A stretch of 64,000 bases of DNA from positions 15,459,383-15,523,382 of the forward strand of contig NC_135252.1 of the NCBI RefSeq assembly GCF_964204865.1, read 5' to 3'. The position numbers and the translations under genes were made by a program. This stretch comes from Styela clava (lineage: Eukaryota > Chordata > Ascidiacea > Stolidobranchia > Styelidae). This document shows, piece after piece, positions 1 through 11,380 of this stretch. The notes under the pieces are model-generated. The model made no database searches, was not told the origin of the DNA, and saw only the letters and a program-made list of their open reading frames with translations. Within the stretch, counting starts at the first letter, position 1, and each line of letters begins with the position of its first letter.

Positions 1-2422
1 TAGCCCACTAATTAATATTATCTTCTATGCAGGAGGTTGCAGGGCTGAATTCAACTTGCAGCCTTACCGATCACCTGACGATGCTCATTTAGTTTGGCTC
101 GAGCAAGTCTTCTTGAAATGCTTGTGTGGATGGAAACTACCTATATTTTTTGCCTTCCTCCGATTTTAGACAAATTTATTCTGAGGAATTTCGCATATAA
201 TTCTCACTGATTGTTGGCTGTTTATAATTCCTATTGATTGTGAATTCTGATTATAACAATGAGTTGAAAATTTTTTTACCTAATTTACTGGCACCTTTTT
301 CTTGTCAATACTCCAAGCTGAGGTAATAAACATGACAATACATTTATGTCATCTGGAAGCAGAATATGCACACTAATTAATAGTTTGGCACATTGAGATA
401 AAACATCATGACAGAAAATACAAGTTAAAGATATGTATGACCATCACATGGTAATTAAAATTAAAAAAAATTAATAGGGGCTGTGGAGTATGGAAAGTTC
501 AAGACAAAGAAAAGAACAAATGTTCATAGCTCATGAACTCTCAATTTTGCCTCCATTTCTTTGTGAAGGCCAATATATTTCGAGTGGCTGAATTGGTTTA
601 GCTTTATGATAGCAACGATTTTGTATTCAATATAGCGAGATTATTTCAATTTAATTGAAGTGATATAATTTCCCAAAGCAATGCTTGAATCGGCTAGAAT
701 AGATCAGTGGTGTCAAACTCATGGGTTTTCGAGAGCCGCATTGCATTTTGAAAATTGTAAAAAGAGCCGCAAACAGTTTTTGATAATGTATACTTAAAAG
801 ATATTTTTAAGATAGTTTTAGTTTGTGACACATATTGTGATGCAACTAAACAGTTGGATTAAGTTTTATTATTTTCTTCAATTTCAAATGCAATTACATA
901 TTAATATTTGCATTCCACTATTATTGCAACATTTGCAAGTTACAGTATTTATTATAAAAAATCGTAAAATTCTATGTACAACCATCAAAATCATTTTTGA
1001 ACAAGCTTTGAATAAGGAAAGAATAATACATACACTAAAAATAACTTAATCTAAATATATGAACCTAAAATTAACAAAAATACTACAGTATAAACTCAAT
1101 GTTTTAATAATTACATTTGTCCTGGCGTTTGGCATCTTTTTTGTGTCACCAGCATACTAAGGCCAGTCTGAAATGATTTTATAGTACAAACTCTAACTAA
1201 CGAGGCCACATGATCATGGGTTTATCTGGATCTTTACGAATGTTTAATTAATTCCAGTAATGCAAAAAAGTTACTTTTATCATTTCATGTATAGATCAGT
1301 AAAAAAACAAATGACAGATTTTTTCGACAAGACATTTCGCACTACATTGCGTGGCATAGGATTGCTTGAATTATTATTGATATTGATTTTTAGTAACTAA
1401 GTCGTTGTATAATTATATTAATATACAAACACATGTAAATTTTCTGTTCGAAGTTGGTCTTCGAATTTGTCATATTGACTGCTGAGCTTATTGTGTTTTT
1501 TGATTGTATTGACGGAAATATGACAAATTAAACAATGTGCTTCAGAATTTTATGAAGAGCAGAAATGTTACGTGGCTCCAAATACTTGAGAAATCAGACT
1601 ATACAATATAGACCGGTATGAGTGAAATGTTAGGTGAACTTGTTAACACTTTGATTCAATACGCAAATAAAAGTGAATGCGTAATAGTATGTTACAATGA
1701 GCAGCAATCAACAATGAGTATATATCCTCACTGATTAAAAAAATCTAACTGGAGGTGCATGAACTATTTGAAACCATAAGGGGTAAGTAAATATGTAATT
1801 TCGGCAAATGGGCAACTACGTACCGTACTGAATTAATAACTTCGTAGTATTTGACAAAGGCTGGCTTTCCCACATGTACTTAACAGTGCGATGCCCGGGT
1901 GTGATATACAACAATAGTATTCACCTTACCTTTTACCGATTTCTTTTTACCCCAACTTTCAAAAATATCATTAAAATCGACAACAACTGTCAAAGCAGGC
2001 ACGAACACCATTCGTGCTACGCCTTGAAAGCAGCACACATCCGCTCGTTTTCGTCTCGTCAAGTATGTGCATTGGAGCGTGCTATCGAATACGATCTTCG
2101 GACAAAAATGCCGGAGTTGCGCATCATGTTGTTTAATGTCATTGTTACAAGTAAGCTTTGCCCGTGAAATTTATTTTCTCGTGATCATGTACTCTGTTCA
2201 TTAATTTATTCTAGTATGATTGTCTTGGTGTGTTCCACGTGTGTGAATATGGGTGAATGGGTACAATCGCTGGTTACAGCGTTCGTTATAAACCTTTATA
2301 TAGGTTTTGCCCGTTTTCCCGGTCTTTCAGTTGACCTTGTCTGTGTTCTTTTTATTTGTGTTGTAGACGAAAGATCGAAATAAAATTGTATTGTATTGTA
2401 TTGTTGTAATCGCTCAAAACAT
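1..2422. other. Spacer without recognised gene
   Basis: AT-rich sequence in which I see no convincing exon. Around 705 a CAGTGGTGTCAAACTC-type terminus with GAGCCGCA text begins, typical of hAT-like non-autonomous elements, but no matching right end was found, so it looks truncated. A pentamer tail of ATTGT/TTGTA repeats at about 2382-2405, following an AATAAA, looks like the 3' tail of a retroposed sequence. Open frames on both strands at 1880-2167 overlap one another and resemble no family I know. A minus-strand GTAAGG donor lies in that stretch, so a 5' exon is possible but unsupported. Confidence 0.5.
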
Positions 2423-3175
2423 TGGTGCAATCGCGCAATGCTTTTCTCCAATTATTCACTTCCGCAGCAATACCGAGTAAACGAGTTACTGTGTAAATTC
2501 AAATGCCGGTTTATCTTATGTCATTGATTTTTGTATTGTCTCTGTTAGATGAACCGACCGAACAAATTCACCTAAAATACATAATTTATATTGATTCTAA
2601 TTATACATATTTTTTTGAAATGAAATCATATTTAGCAAAACACTTGCGCAACTGCTCAACCGGCAGTCGTTCAGTGGTGCAATCGCGCAATGCTTTTCTC
2701 CAATTACTCACTTCCGCAGAAATATCGAGTAGACGAGGTACTGTGTAAATTCAAATGCCGGTTTATCTTATGCCATTGATCTATTGTATTGTCTTTGTTG
2801 GATGAACCGACCAAACAAATTCACCTAATATACATAATTTATATTATTTCTAATTATACATACGGTATATTTTGTTTGCTATGAAATCATATTTATTTCA
2901 CTGTATTGATCGTAGATGTTGAAAATTAAAAGAAATGTAAGGCAATAGTACAAGTGATGTATATAAATTATATTAATTCTAAATGTACGGACATAATTAT
3001 TATGAAATCAAATCATATTTACTTCACCATATGGATAGTACATGTTGAAATTAAAAGAAATGTAGCCAATTGTACAAGTGACGTATATAAAATATATATA
3101 TTGATTCTCAATGTACGTATTATGAAAAGAAACCATATTTATTTCACCATATGGAATCCCAACATTTACTATCCA
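2423..3175. repeat. Nested tandem repeat, ~252 bp and ~120 bp periods
   Basis: Two ~252 bp units start at 2423 and 2675 with the shared text TGGTGCAATCGCGCAATGC and stay alignable past 2900. They are followed by shorter ~120 bp units starting near 2881, 3002 and 3122, each beginning ATGAAA and containing CATATTTA-TTCAC and GTACAAGTGA-GTATATAAA. The ~120 bp text is also recognisable inside the larger units, so the array is nested. The small open frames across it are by-products of the repetition. Confidence 0.7.
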
Positions 3176-4722
3176 TAGTATGGATAGTAAATGATGGAAA
3201 CGAAGGAAAAATGTTAGCATATAATATGGTGTCGCGATGAAGTGTTGTCAGGACAACAGTGTACGAAATGAACGGAGACTCTTGTCCCCCTTGTGCCACG
3301 TGTCTCACTTACTCCAAGTGACCTACTTGTCCCAAGGTTATAATACCCCGATATTTCAAAAAGCCGATATCACCGACATTCCGATGCTGATATCCCGATA
3401 ATATTTAATTATCATCTTGATTGTAAATCGCTTTGCAACCTAGTAAGTATGCAAATATGCGCCTCTGCACTTCCATTAGGTTATGGTAGTTTCTGCAGTG
3501 TTCTATGCTCGTCCAGAAATTAATAAAATATTCAAAATGCAAGATGAATTTTTTGGCATAACTGCACTCAACTGAATTTTGTATTCATTAAAGTAGAAAC
3601 ATTTCTGACATGGCAGACTGGCTGTCTTCTTTACATATTAAAGTAATGCGAATTATGGATTTTGAGCACTGATAACAAGTTAAATTATTAGATGGGTGGG
3701 TGACTTTTTAAATTCTTCACCACCGAGACTGAAAACAATTTTGGAAGGAGGGCCTTTTTAGTTGAAGATAAATAAAATGTGAAGCACCGTAAACATTCTA
3801 ATGACTGGCGGTTTCAGTAATGCTTATCCCAATATACACCAGCAATTGTCAGATGCTTGGTGTTAGATGCTTGATAAGAGGTGAGCCACAGGGTAATCAG
3901 ATAGAATAAACCAGTTGCGCCGAACTGCCAACCAGGGTATAGCATTCTTGACGGCCCGTAAAAAATTGTTATTCGTTTCTTTTTCTGTCAAGGTAACCTT
4001 GTTGTATTTGAATGAACCTCGGGAAGTAACACCTTAGCGTTAAAGGATTCCGTCCCGTTCAAATGAAAGTAACTCCTTGCATTTCGTAATATTTCGATTG
4101 TTTCTCGTGTAGGGCCTTGTTCGTATCGAAAGGCGTGACAAAGCGTCGTATGAGAAAAAATGCCGTATACCTAGATAAAGGGTGAAAGTCGTGATTTGCC
4201 ACGGTTGTATCTGAATCACGTATCCTACTTCTCAAATGGTACAACTGCTAAACATGTGACGTCTGTTAATTCCATATATTTATGTCCCGGTTCCATTGAA
4301 CGCTTGATGATCATGTGTCGGATCAACACTAATCAAGAGACCGAAAATAAAAACGATTCGTGTTTCTTCTGTGAAACATGTTATCATTGTAACGAAATTT
4401 GGTTGGACCAGAATTGTAATGCATTTGGATCGGATTCGAAAAGGTTTTTGCTCTGAAATCGAAATGCTGGTATTTTTATGCATTCTTCATTGGGTTATTA
4501 GGTAATTTTGATAATATTTGAATCCTATTTAACCGAAGTATAATTTTTTGAATAAGTATGCTATCCGGTGCTAATATTATATCAACTCAGTATATTAACA
4601 TAAAATTTATTATATATATATACCTTTATGTCTCCTTTCGATGCTTTCTTCTTCTTCTTTTCTTGATTTTCTCTAAAACATTAAATACAAGTAGTAAGTA
4701 CGGTATTAGTCTAATTTTACTG
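3176..4722. other. Spacer, nothing recognised
   Basis: No exon with good splice sites or family motif was seen. Short overlapping frames on both strands at 4059-4483 show no consistent coding signal. A short GATATCCCGATA-like simple stretch lies near 3350-3400. Confidence 0.4.
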
Positions 4723-5051
4723 CCGTGTTTCCCCGAAAATAAGACTGGGTCTTATTTCAATTTTCTTCCAAAAAAACAACACAAGGGCTTATTTTCGGGG
4801 AATTTTTTATATTTTCATTTATATATCAAAAAGAAAATTACAAAGTACAGAAATACGAGATTTTCAAATATACAGAATATGAAAACCGATATCCATTTAC
4901 TTATAAATAACACGTTTTATTCAAAATAACTGCAAAACATAGATTATATCAATCATCTAAAACGTGTAGAATAGGTTTCCTGCCATCGACTAGCCTTATA
5001 TTAAAATCATTTTTAAGATTCAGGCTCGGTCTTATTTTCGGGGGAACACGG
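4723..5051. mobile_element. MITE with 23-bp terminal inverted repeats
   Basis: The left end CCGTGTTTCCCCGAAAATAA and the right end, its reverse complement with small changes (GTCTTATTTTCGGGGGAACACGG at 5029-5051), form a terminal inverted repeat of about 23 bp around a ~330 bp AT-rich interior without coding capacity. This terminus type, with repeated CTTATTTTCGGGG text also just inside the left end, is common in animal genomes as a non-autonomous DNA transposon. I cannot name the superfamily with certainty. Confidence 0.75.
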
Positions 5052-5077
5052 TAAGCTTTTTCTAGACTCTACTAGAG

Positions 5078-5582
5078 CAACGGTGCACAACCTGCGGCCG
5101 TCGTGAAAAAATAATGCGGCCGTCCACATCCAAAATCATATAAACAAAAAAAGTTCAAAATATAGAATTTGGCAGCTATGCTTTCAAAACTTTTATAGAA
5201 TAAATTCATTAAAATATTTGACATTTTATTATACTTTTTTGGGACAAGAAAATGGGGGCGACCGCCCCTCCCCCTTCCCCGACTTTCGATTTTGTTTTTA
5301 AACTGTGCAACCTTAATCCAACTTGTTGCAATATATCTGCTAATGAATAAGTCCATCGAAAAGAAAAATCCGTTTAAAATGCGAATATTATACATTCAAG
5401 TAGTCATACATACTTTATAATTGGTCAGACTGCACCTCGCATAGGTCAATTATGTGGTTATGACGTCGTAAAAGCTAAAAGATTTCGCGCGTCTTCGGCA
5501 CGCTCATCAATCCCCTGGATGCCGTATTGAATACAAACAAATGCAATGTGGCCGCCAATAGCAAAAAAGTTGTGCACCACTG
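5078..5582. mobile_element. hAT-type non-autonomous element
   Basis: The left end CAACGGTGCACAACCTGCGG and the right end (reverse complement CAGTGGTGCACAAC) are inverted repeats, and both are followed inward by GGCCG-rich text. The flanking 8-mers TACTAGAG and ATATAGAG match at 5 of 8 positions, consistent with a decayed 8-bp hAT target duplication. About 505 bp long. The minus-strand open frame inside it carries no transposase motif. Confidence 0.65.
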
Positions 5583-5597
5583 ATATAGAGTAACAAA

Positions 5598-7383
5598 TCA
5601 TAACTGAGAACGGTTACAAGCCTTTTCGCTTCGAGACTTCGGACGAACCCGAGCATAATCTTTCAAACTGGGTAGATTGCGATTAATTATATGCAAGTCA
5701 CTGCGCTCCATGTCAAAAGGAGTCCAGAACACCTCTGGTGATGAGCGTACATTTTGTTTTCGTGTTGATGGAGCAGTGTTTGGTCTCATATTGCTGACTT
5801 TTCCTGGTATAAAAGTATGATAAAATTTTCTTCTAGCTTTCATTTTTCAATCATTTATGCAGGGAGATAATATAGATAGACTATATGGAATGATACGTAT
5901 TGTTCGTGAAGCTCACTTGAGAGCAAGATCTATATAATAATCATTTATACACCAAAATAAATTTAATTAAAAAAAAAAAAACAGGGGACTTTACATTTCA
6001 ATGGTTACATTTTTTATTGCGAATTCAGCGTTTACAAATTAAGACGGTAATGGTAAGCGTCCTGAATCAACTGGCTTTTTCAAGTGCTTGCACCGTCCTG
6101 CGACTGACTACGTATTGATCTAAACACTTCCCCGTCAGCAGTTAAAATCTTATCCATGTGACCACCACGTATCTAACTTTTGAAGGCATCACAAAACTTT
6201 TGCAGGCTAGTATTAAATGAAAACATATATTTCAATTACAAACCAATTAAACGCACCTGAAGGTTGATGTTACTTCCAATGGGCGGCAGTTTCAACGGTT
6301 TGAGCGTGTTAATCTGGATTTAAAAGAATGCATATATTTTACTTAAACTCATGTTGTAATAAAAATATTTATATATTGTATGGCTGAAAACTGACAATAC
6401 CCCCGGCTTTTCAAAAATTGTTTCGTCGACGAATTGTGGCTAAACGTTTTATATACCACAATATATAGAAAAAAAAAAATAATGAAGTTTGCCAAACGTT
6501 TAAGATATTATTAATATATAATTCAATGAGAATACGATTAGTCGATTATCTATCTATGCCCTTTGAAACAACCAAATTTTTTTGGTCCACAACTGTAGCA
6601 GGAATATCTAAAAACAAGAGACATTTGTCAAATTTTAATTTCAATAAGAAGGCTATTTCAATGCATTTTTGATGACAGAATATAGATTAATTTAAAATAC
6701 CTTAAATGAATGAGGTTGTAGACCAGCGTATTGTTGTTCTGAAATTAGATCCAGAATATATATTGTAACTTACAAAATTATTACGCATTAGCCTGGCTAT
6801 CAAAAAGATATCAAAATCAAAAATGTCTGGCGGGCAATGCTTGTGGAGAAATCTGCCCCCATGATATTCTCAGACTATTAACAAATCAAAGGACCTTGAA
6901 ATATTTTTAAATGAGACTTAATTTGACATAGGCCTACCTTGTTACTGATTCCAATCGGCGCTTTTCTGCTTGTCCTGCGGAGAAATTGTAATGAGTCCGA
7001 TGATGCAAGACTCACCTGTAATGAATACTATATTTTCTTGTCATTTTCACCATGTCTGAACTTACACTGTCATCCGCAAACATTGGCGCAGTTGTAATTG
7101 TTTCCGAATACTGCGCATCTCGCGCATTCGCATCTTTCTGTATCAAATAACAAATTCTAATCTTACCAAGAACACCAACTCCAGATCCAGATTTTTTTCA
7201 AAATGAGCATGAAACATGTGCTCAATCGGCATTTTTTGTCGCGGGTAACGGAGAATGGCTATAAGTATAACCCGATAGTCGACAAGTTGTACTATAGCAT
7301 AGTTTCGAAAATAATCCCATTTGGGGTAATATGGTAGGAGTTTAGCGGCTTGATTGATCATTAAGTATCGCATGCCAATGAAA
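5598..7383 (-). CDS. Unrecognised minus-strand gene, fragmentary exon model
   Basis: Coding-like segments with splice sites lie on the minus strand; I recognise no family. Terminal exon 5803-5598 (acceptor TTATACCAG, stop TGA) contains MRPNTAPSTRKQ, PEVFWTPFD and LPSLKDYARVRP. Upstream, 6313-6257 (acceptor AAATCCAG, donor CAG/GTGCGT) reads INTLKPLKLPPIGSNINLQ, and a segment near 6150-6070 reads MDKILTADGEVFRS. A GTGCAA donor there would join the last exon in phase. Further up are 6738-6701, 6974-6938, 7137-7016 (donor CAG/GTGAGT) and 7383-7167 (donor TTG/GTAAGA, containing PYYPKWDYFRNY). Phases also fit another joining, 7137-7016 to 6974-6938 to 6738-6701 to 6607-6550, ending in its own stop, so the exact chain is unsettled and may be alternative splicing. 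The 5' end was not found. The basic Pro/Arg-rich C-terminus gives no functional clue. Confidence 0.4.
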
Positions 7384-8804
7384 CTGCACAAGTGCAAGAT
7401 TGACTCTTGCGCGAGGTGACCGTTTTAAAAAAATTCTTGCTTTTCGCAAGGTGGCATTTATTATTCATCAGACACCAAGCAAATCCATTCATTTATATGA
7501 ATTTGTAATGGCTTGTTATCCTAATATGAAGTCCCAAATGGAAGAAAGTAACCGTACATGCCAGAAATATAGATATGGTCTTGTTAGGAAGAAAAGCTCA
7601 TTTCTACGCAGCAATATAAGAATGAACGTTATCTGACATTTGGAAGTGATAAAATATCGCTTACATTTCGAGCGTGTACCACTCGCTGCGATAGAAAAAC
7701 GTCGCACAACAAGAATATATTTCAATTGGTTAATTTTAAGAAAATTTTACTACTATGAGATCATAATGTAGTTATGTACGGCGACACAAAACAAAATACT
7801 TCGTCCAGCGAAAAGCCCGAGACTTTTTTAAATAGGCCTAAGTTATTCTGAAATCAGTCCTGAGGACATAAATTCACATTTTTAGACGCTTTATTTCAGC
7901 GCAGGACAAATATGAGATTAAAACCCCTGCTTTTCATGAAAAGAGTTGGGTTATTGGTCAATTTCTCTCTTACTTTTTACATTCGATAACGGCGTAACTA
8001 GTGCATAGGTAAAAGTTGATAAGCCCTGCTCTAGGGTGATAAAAAAGTCGATAATACTGCAAATCACGGCTCCTGCAGTATAATAGGTTACACAACCTTG
8101 CAAAGCAAAAAACTTTCATCATCTCCCCACTACTGGCTTTGAGGTCCAAAGGCTCCAGCTGCTTTCCCATGGTAAACGCGGTTATTTTCAGTATTGCGTG
8201 CATAGTGCAAGCGTCCAATATCAAAACCTCTCTGCACCTTAATCAATAAATACATCTGGATCACAAACATCACTTTCTTATGTTCTGAAATATTCGTTCT
8301 CATACTGGTCAACTTGGAAGATGAGACAAAAAAGCTTAAAGATTAGGATGAGATTTATGCCGGTAACTTCAGTTTTGCTATGTCACTCGACATTCCGGTG
8401 TAGTTTGCCTGCTTTTGTCAATCAAAATGGGGAAGCAATTTATCAGTAACTAAGTCAATGAAAAACACATTAACATTTAAGGAATCAAGCAAACAATCAA
8501 TCTTCAGTCTCCGGCGGTGTGTTAATTAACAGAATTTTGACACAAAAATAGGTTAGTCGACCAGAACTGAACTTCAACTCTTCAAGTTCAAAGCCCGAGT
8601 TCACGCTCGTGTATTTTTAGTTTTCAAGCTTCAACGCCTGAATTCAACGATTCGTGTATATCTATAATTTTCTTTCTTAAGAATCAACGCCTAAACTCTT
8701 TGGGTTTGTGTCTTTTGATCAACTTATATATTAAAACTAAATGTTTTGCGTGTCAAACGGATCAGAAGATACATGGTTTATATACATTAATAACTGTGAA
8801 TCTT
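7384..8804. other. Spacer or 5' part of the minus-strand gene
   Basis: A 21-nt segment at 7685-7665 has an acceptor (TATCGCAG) and donor (GTAAGC) on the minus strand and would join the 7383-7167 exon in phase, adding EWYTLE. It is too short to assert. Minus-strand open stretches at 8304-8130 also look coding-like (containing GFDIGRLHYARN), but no donor in the right phase was found. Confidence 0.25.
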
Positions 8805-9115
8805 AATAGTGTGGCTCATCTTGCTAAGCGTTAGGAATACGCTCGCTCCCGCACTTCTGATTACTCTGCGTGGGTTCACAGGTTCGAATTCCATGCGGGG
8901 TAGTTATGGGCGAGAGAATTGCTGGACTCCTCGTCGTCGTAGGGTGGTTCACGTGACCGCTGGTTACGGCTTCCTTCCACCACCAAGTCCATGCTTACGA
9001 AAACAAATAACTAACTAATCCCATACCCGACATGGAATGGTAATCGGGGCCGTATGATTGAACCGTCTCATCGGCTTTTCTCTGCCCCGGGATAAATGTG
9101 TAAATTCTAGTCTAT
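8805..9115 (+). mobile_element. tRNA-derived SINE, family 1, near full length
   Basis: The head TGCTAAGCGTTAGGAATACG followed by GGTTCGAATTCC resembles pol III A and B boxes of a tRNA. The body carries the family-typical text AGGGTGGTTCACGTGACCG, GGTTACGGCTTCCTTCCACC and the tail CTCTGCCCCGGGATAAATGT. Related copies lie at 14086, 19358 and 36085 (plus) and 43268, 54530, 58625 and 61480 (minus). The open frame across it is not a gene. Confidence 0.8.
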
Positions 9116-10312
9116 ACCGAATTGACTTGCATATTATCATTATGTATATATTTTACTGTGCCATTGGTTGTTACTTATCGATTTTAATCGGTAAGTATGT
9201 TGATAGGTATTTGTCTGTCTGTTAGATGCACGCGATATCTCACGAAAGCGAGATTGAATCTGCTCCAGATTTTGCATGTGCATTCATCATAGTTCGTATC
9301 AGAAGCCTATTGATTTTGGATGAATTATGTCGTATAATTAGCGAAATATTAATCAATTAGTGATGGGACACAAAGTGTCACTATGGAGTAAGAGCGCTGT
9401 TATGGGGGATCCCCTAACTTTCGATCGATAAGTCTTCGGTTTCTGACCGATATTCTCGTCTGAATTATCACACTATGCTATAATCCTAGTATAAAGTTCC
9501 GGTTTAAATTACCATCCAGTAGATGCAATCACAGAGTAGCAAAATCACTCTGCCTCTACTCCAATTTGATGACTTGTAGTACAGACGCAGGGATGAATGA
9601 AGGATGCCATGACAATCTGCTTTATCCTGATGCCTCTGAAAATCTTTCTATTTCCATTAATACAACCATTCCAAATACGCAAATAAATTTCAAACGAAAT
9701 CCGCTTACCCAAGCTTCAAGATATTGCAAAACGATGACGTAGTACAGTCCCACTCAAGCGTAGTGAAGCGGCCGTGAGCGGACGGACCGTATTCAGTTAA
9801 TTATGAACATTGCCTCCATGTGACACAACACGTAATCGTAAACAATGTGGTTCGTTGCACACGTTGTGCGTTGACGAGGTCTGAATGCGATTTTTTTTAT
9901 GAGTGTTTCTTACATAAAATACGGTACCTAAGTCGTTGAAATTCTGCAAACTGCAAACAAAGTATGTCAGTGGTGGATTGCAACTATTATACTAATACTC
10001 TTTCCACTTTTAGTTTAGGACTCTTGATGATTTTCCTTGATCAAAGCTGTGTACCATACAAATACAGAAATACTGACTGAGATACAGATACAGCAGTAGA
10101 CTATAGCGAGAGTAAATTGAAAAGCGTGTTCACTCACCTGAAAGCATTAAATAAATTCACATACACACACAACTCTGCAACTGCACAATTACATAGATAG
10201 GCTTGGCTCTAATAGGCTGTAATAAAAATTGAGATAAATTACTGTATATCTGTACATATTGAAAAAAAAAATGAAAACTTATTTTCCACATATTAATAGT
10301 TTTATATAATGG
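9116..10312. other. Spacer, nothing recognised
   Basis: No convincing exon, RNA or complete repeat was seen. A short GC-richer stretch at about 9730-9880 (AGTGAAGCGGCCGTGAGCGG and neighbours) has no match to anything I recognise. Confidence 0.4.
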
Positions 10313-10790
10313 TTGCCAAATTGGGTGCATGTAAGATTAAACGACGTAATTACTTCTATTTGGCATGGTATAGCCATTTTTGCATATGTCTGTATGTTAT
10401 TCCTAACCACCCACCACCTGACTACGTCATCCAAAGATTACGACCTCACTATCATTTCAAAAGCTAGTAAGTATAGCTACGATTGCACAAAATGGCATCT
10501 TCGCCAACGATAACGAACTCAGTAACGGCAATGATCTCTCTCAGATTGAGATCGTTACGGCAAGAAAACAAGAGGAATTGCTCGCTCGATTTTGGGTGAT
10601 CGTCTGTGAGTCTTGGATGACAGTTCTGCAGTCAGTATAGTTTGGATGGCCTTATTACATTAAGGTATTGTGCTGTCATAGTAGTCAGGTCTGCAGGTGG
10701 GGCTTAGGAATAACATATCTGCATATGCAAAAATTGTAGACCAACTAGAGATACTTACGTCGTGTTGTGAACATGCAGACATGGCCCCCA
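10313..10790. mobile_element. Diverged copy of the inverted-repeat MITE at 60955
   Basis: This stretch shares ordered text with the element at 60955-61396: CACCTGACTACGTCATCCAAA, then ATTGCACAAAATGGCATCTTC, CAACGATAACGA, GATCTCTCTC, GATCGTTACGGCAAGAAAAC, and finally GCAGGTGGGGCTTAGGAATAA. The ends are more diverged and the exact boundaries are uncertain. The open frame within is a by-product. Confidence 0.6.
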
Positions 10791-11029
10791 AATGACTATC
10801 GATTTTGTAATCAAGAGTGAACAGTAAACAGGTAAATAAAAGTATTTGTTAAAAATATATCACCAAGCTGATTATAATATAAAGTTGCCAGACTTGGATA
10901 TATGAAGTGTAAGTAGGTATAATAAATTGCTATTATTATTAATAAGGAAATATTTTGTACTGAATTCAATTTTTCAATTCATACTTTGCTATTGTAGTCC
11001 TCTAAATAAATCATTAAAACGTCTATAAA

Positions 11030-11338
11030 ATGTCTTCACCTGAAAAATCGAATCCCGAACTTAAAGCTGGTCATGCTCCAGCTGTTAAAGCGGGCGGAAT
11101 GCGGATTAAAGCTCCTCGAGCTCACGAAGAGAAGATTACAAAAGAGGAGGCAGAATCCCCTTGGGAAGGAGATGGACAGAAGCCTGCAGAAAGATCTGTT
11201 ATTGTTTCAGGGGCCATGACTCATGGAGACAAAGATTTCACACCAGCATCTGTGAAAGTAGCGCATGAAAAGCCCATCCCTTCTCATCAAAAACCACCAC
11301 CAAAGCAGCAAAACATGATCATCCAGCAACCTCGCTGA
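11030..11338 (+). CDS. DAP: Death-associated protein 1 (DAP1), intronless coding region
   Basis: The 102-aa product has the same length as vertebrate DAP1 and shares its blocks: the start MSSPE, the AGHAPAVKAGGMRI block near residues 13-26, a central Pro/Glu-rich part with ESPWE, the GDKDF block near residue 66 with VAHEKP after it, and the C-terminal end in IQQPR. DAP1 is a small, basic, proline-rich, disordered protein, known in mammals as a TOR-phosphorylated negative regulator of autophagy. The ATG is preceded by AAA. A TTGCTATTGTAG acceptor-like site lies just upstream (about 10987-10998), suggesting a spliced or trans-spliced 5' UTR. AATAAA at 11375-11380 is a likely poly(A) signal. The coding region has no intron, unlike the vertebrate gene as I recall it, so intron loss or retrocopying is possible. 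The frame is intact and conserved, arguing against a pseudogene. Confidence 0.93.
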   Translation: MSSPEKSNPELKAGHAPAVKAGGMRIKAPRAHEEKITKEEAESPWEGDGQKPAERSVIVSGAMTHGDKDFTPASVKVAHEKPIPSHQKPPPKQQNMIIQQPR

Positions 11339-11374
11339 GATAATGAGTTGTCATCGGAGCATTGCTTTTCTGCA

Positions 11375-11380
11375 AATAAA
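11375..11380 (+). promoter_or_regulatory. DAP: Poly(A) signal of DAP1
   Basis: AATAAA 37 bases after the stop codon, in the context TGCAAATAAAACTTTTGTTG. It is the first canonical hexamer after the coding region. Confidence 0.6.

Noticed and set aside
1874..2167. 97-codon plus-strand frame with an overlapping minus-strand frame
   Set aside because: No recognisable family and no splice context to choose a strand; left as unresolved spacer.
2423..3175. Considered as a CRISPR-like array
   Set aside because: Units are long, degenerate and contiguous without unique spacers, in eukaryotic DNA.
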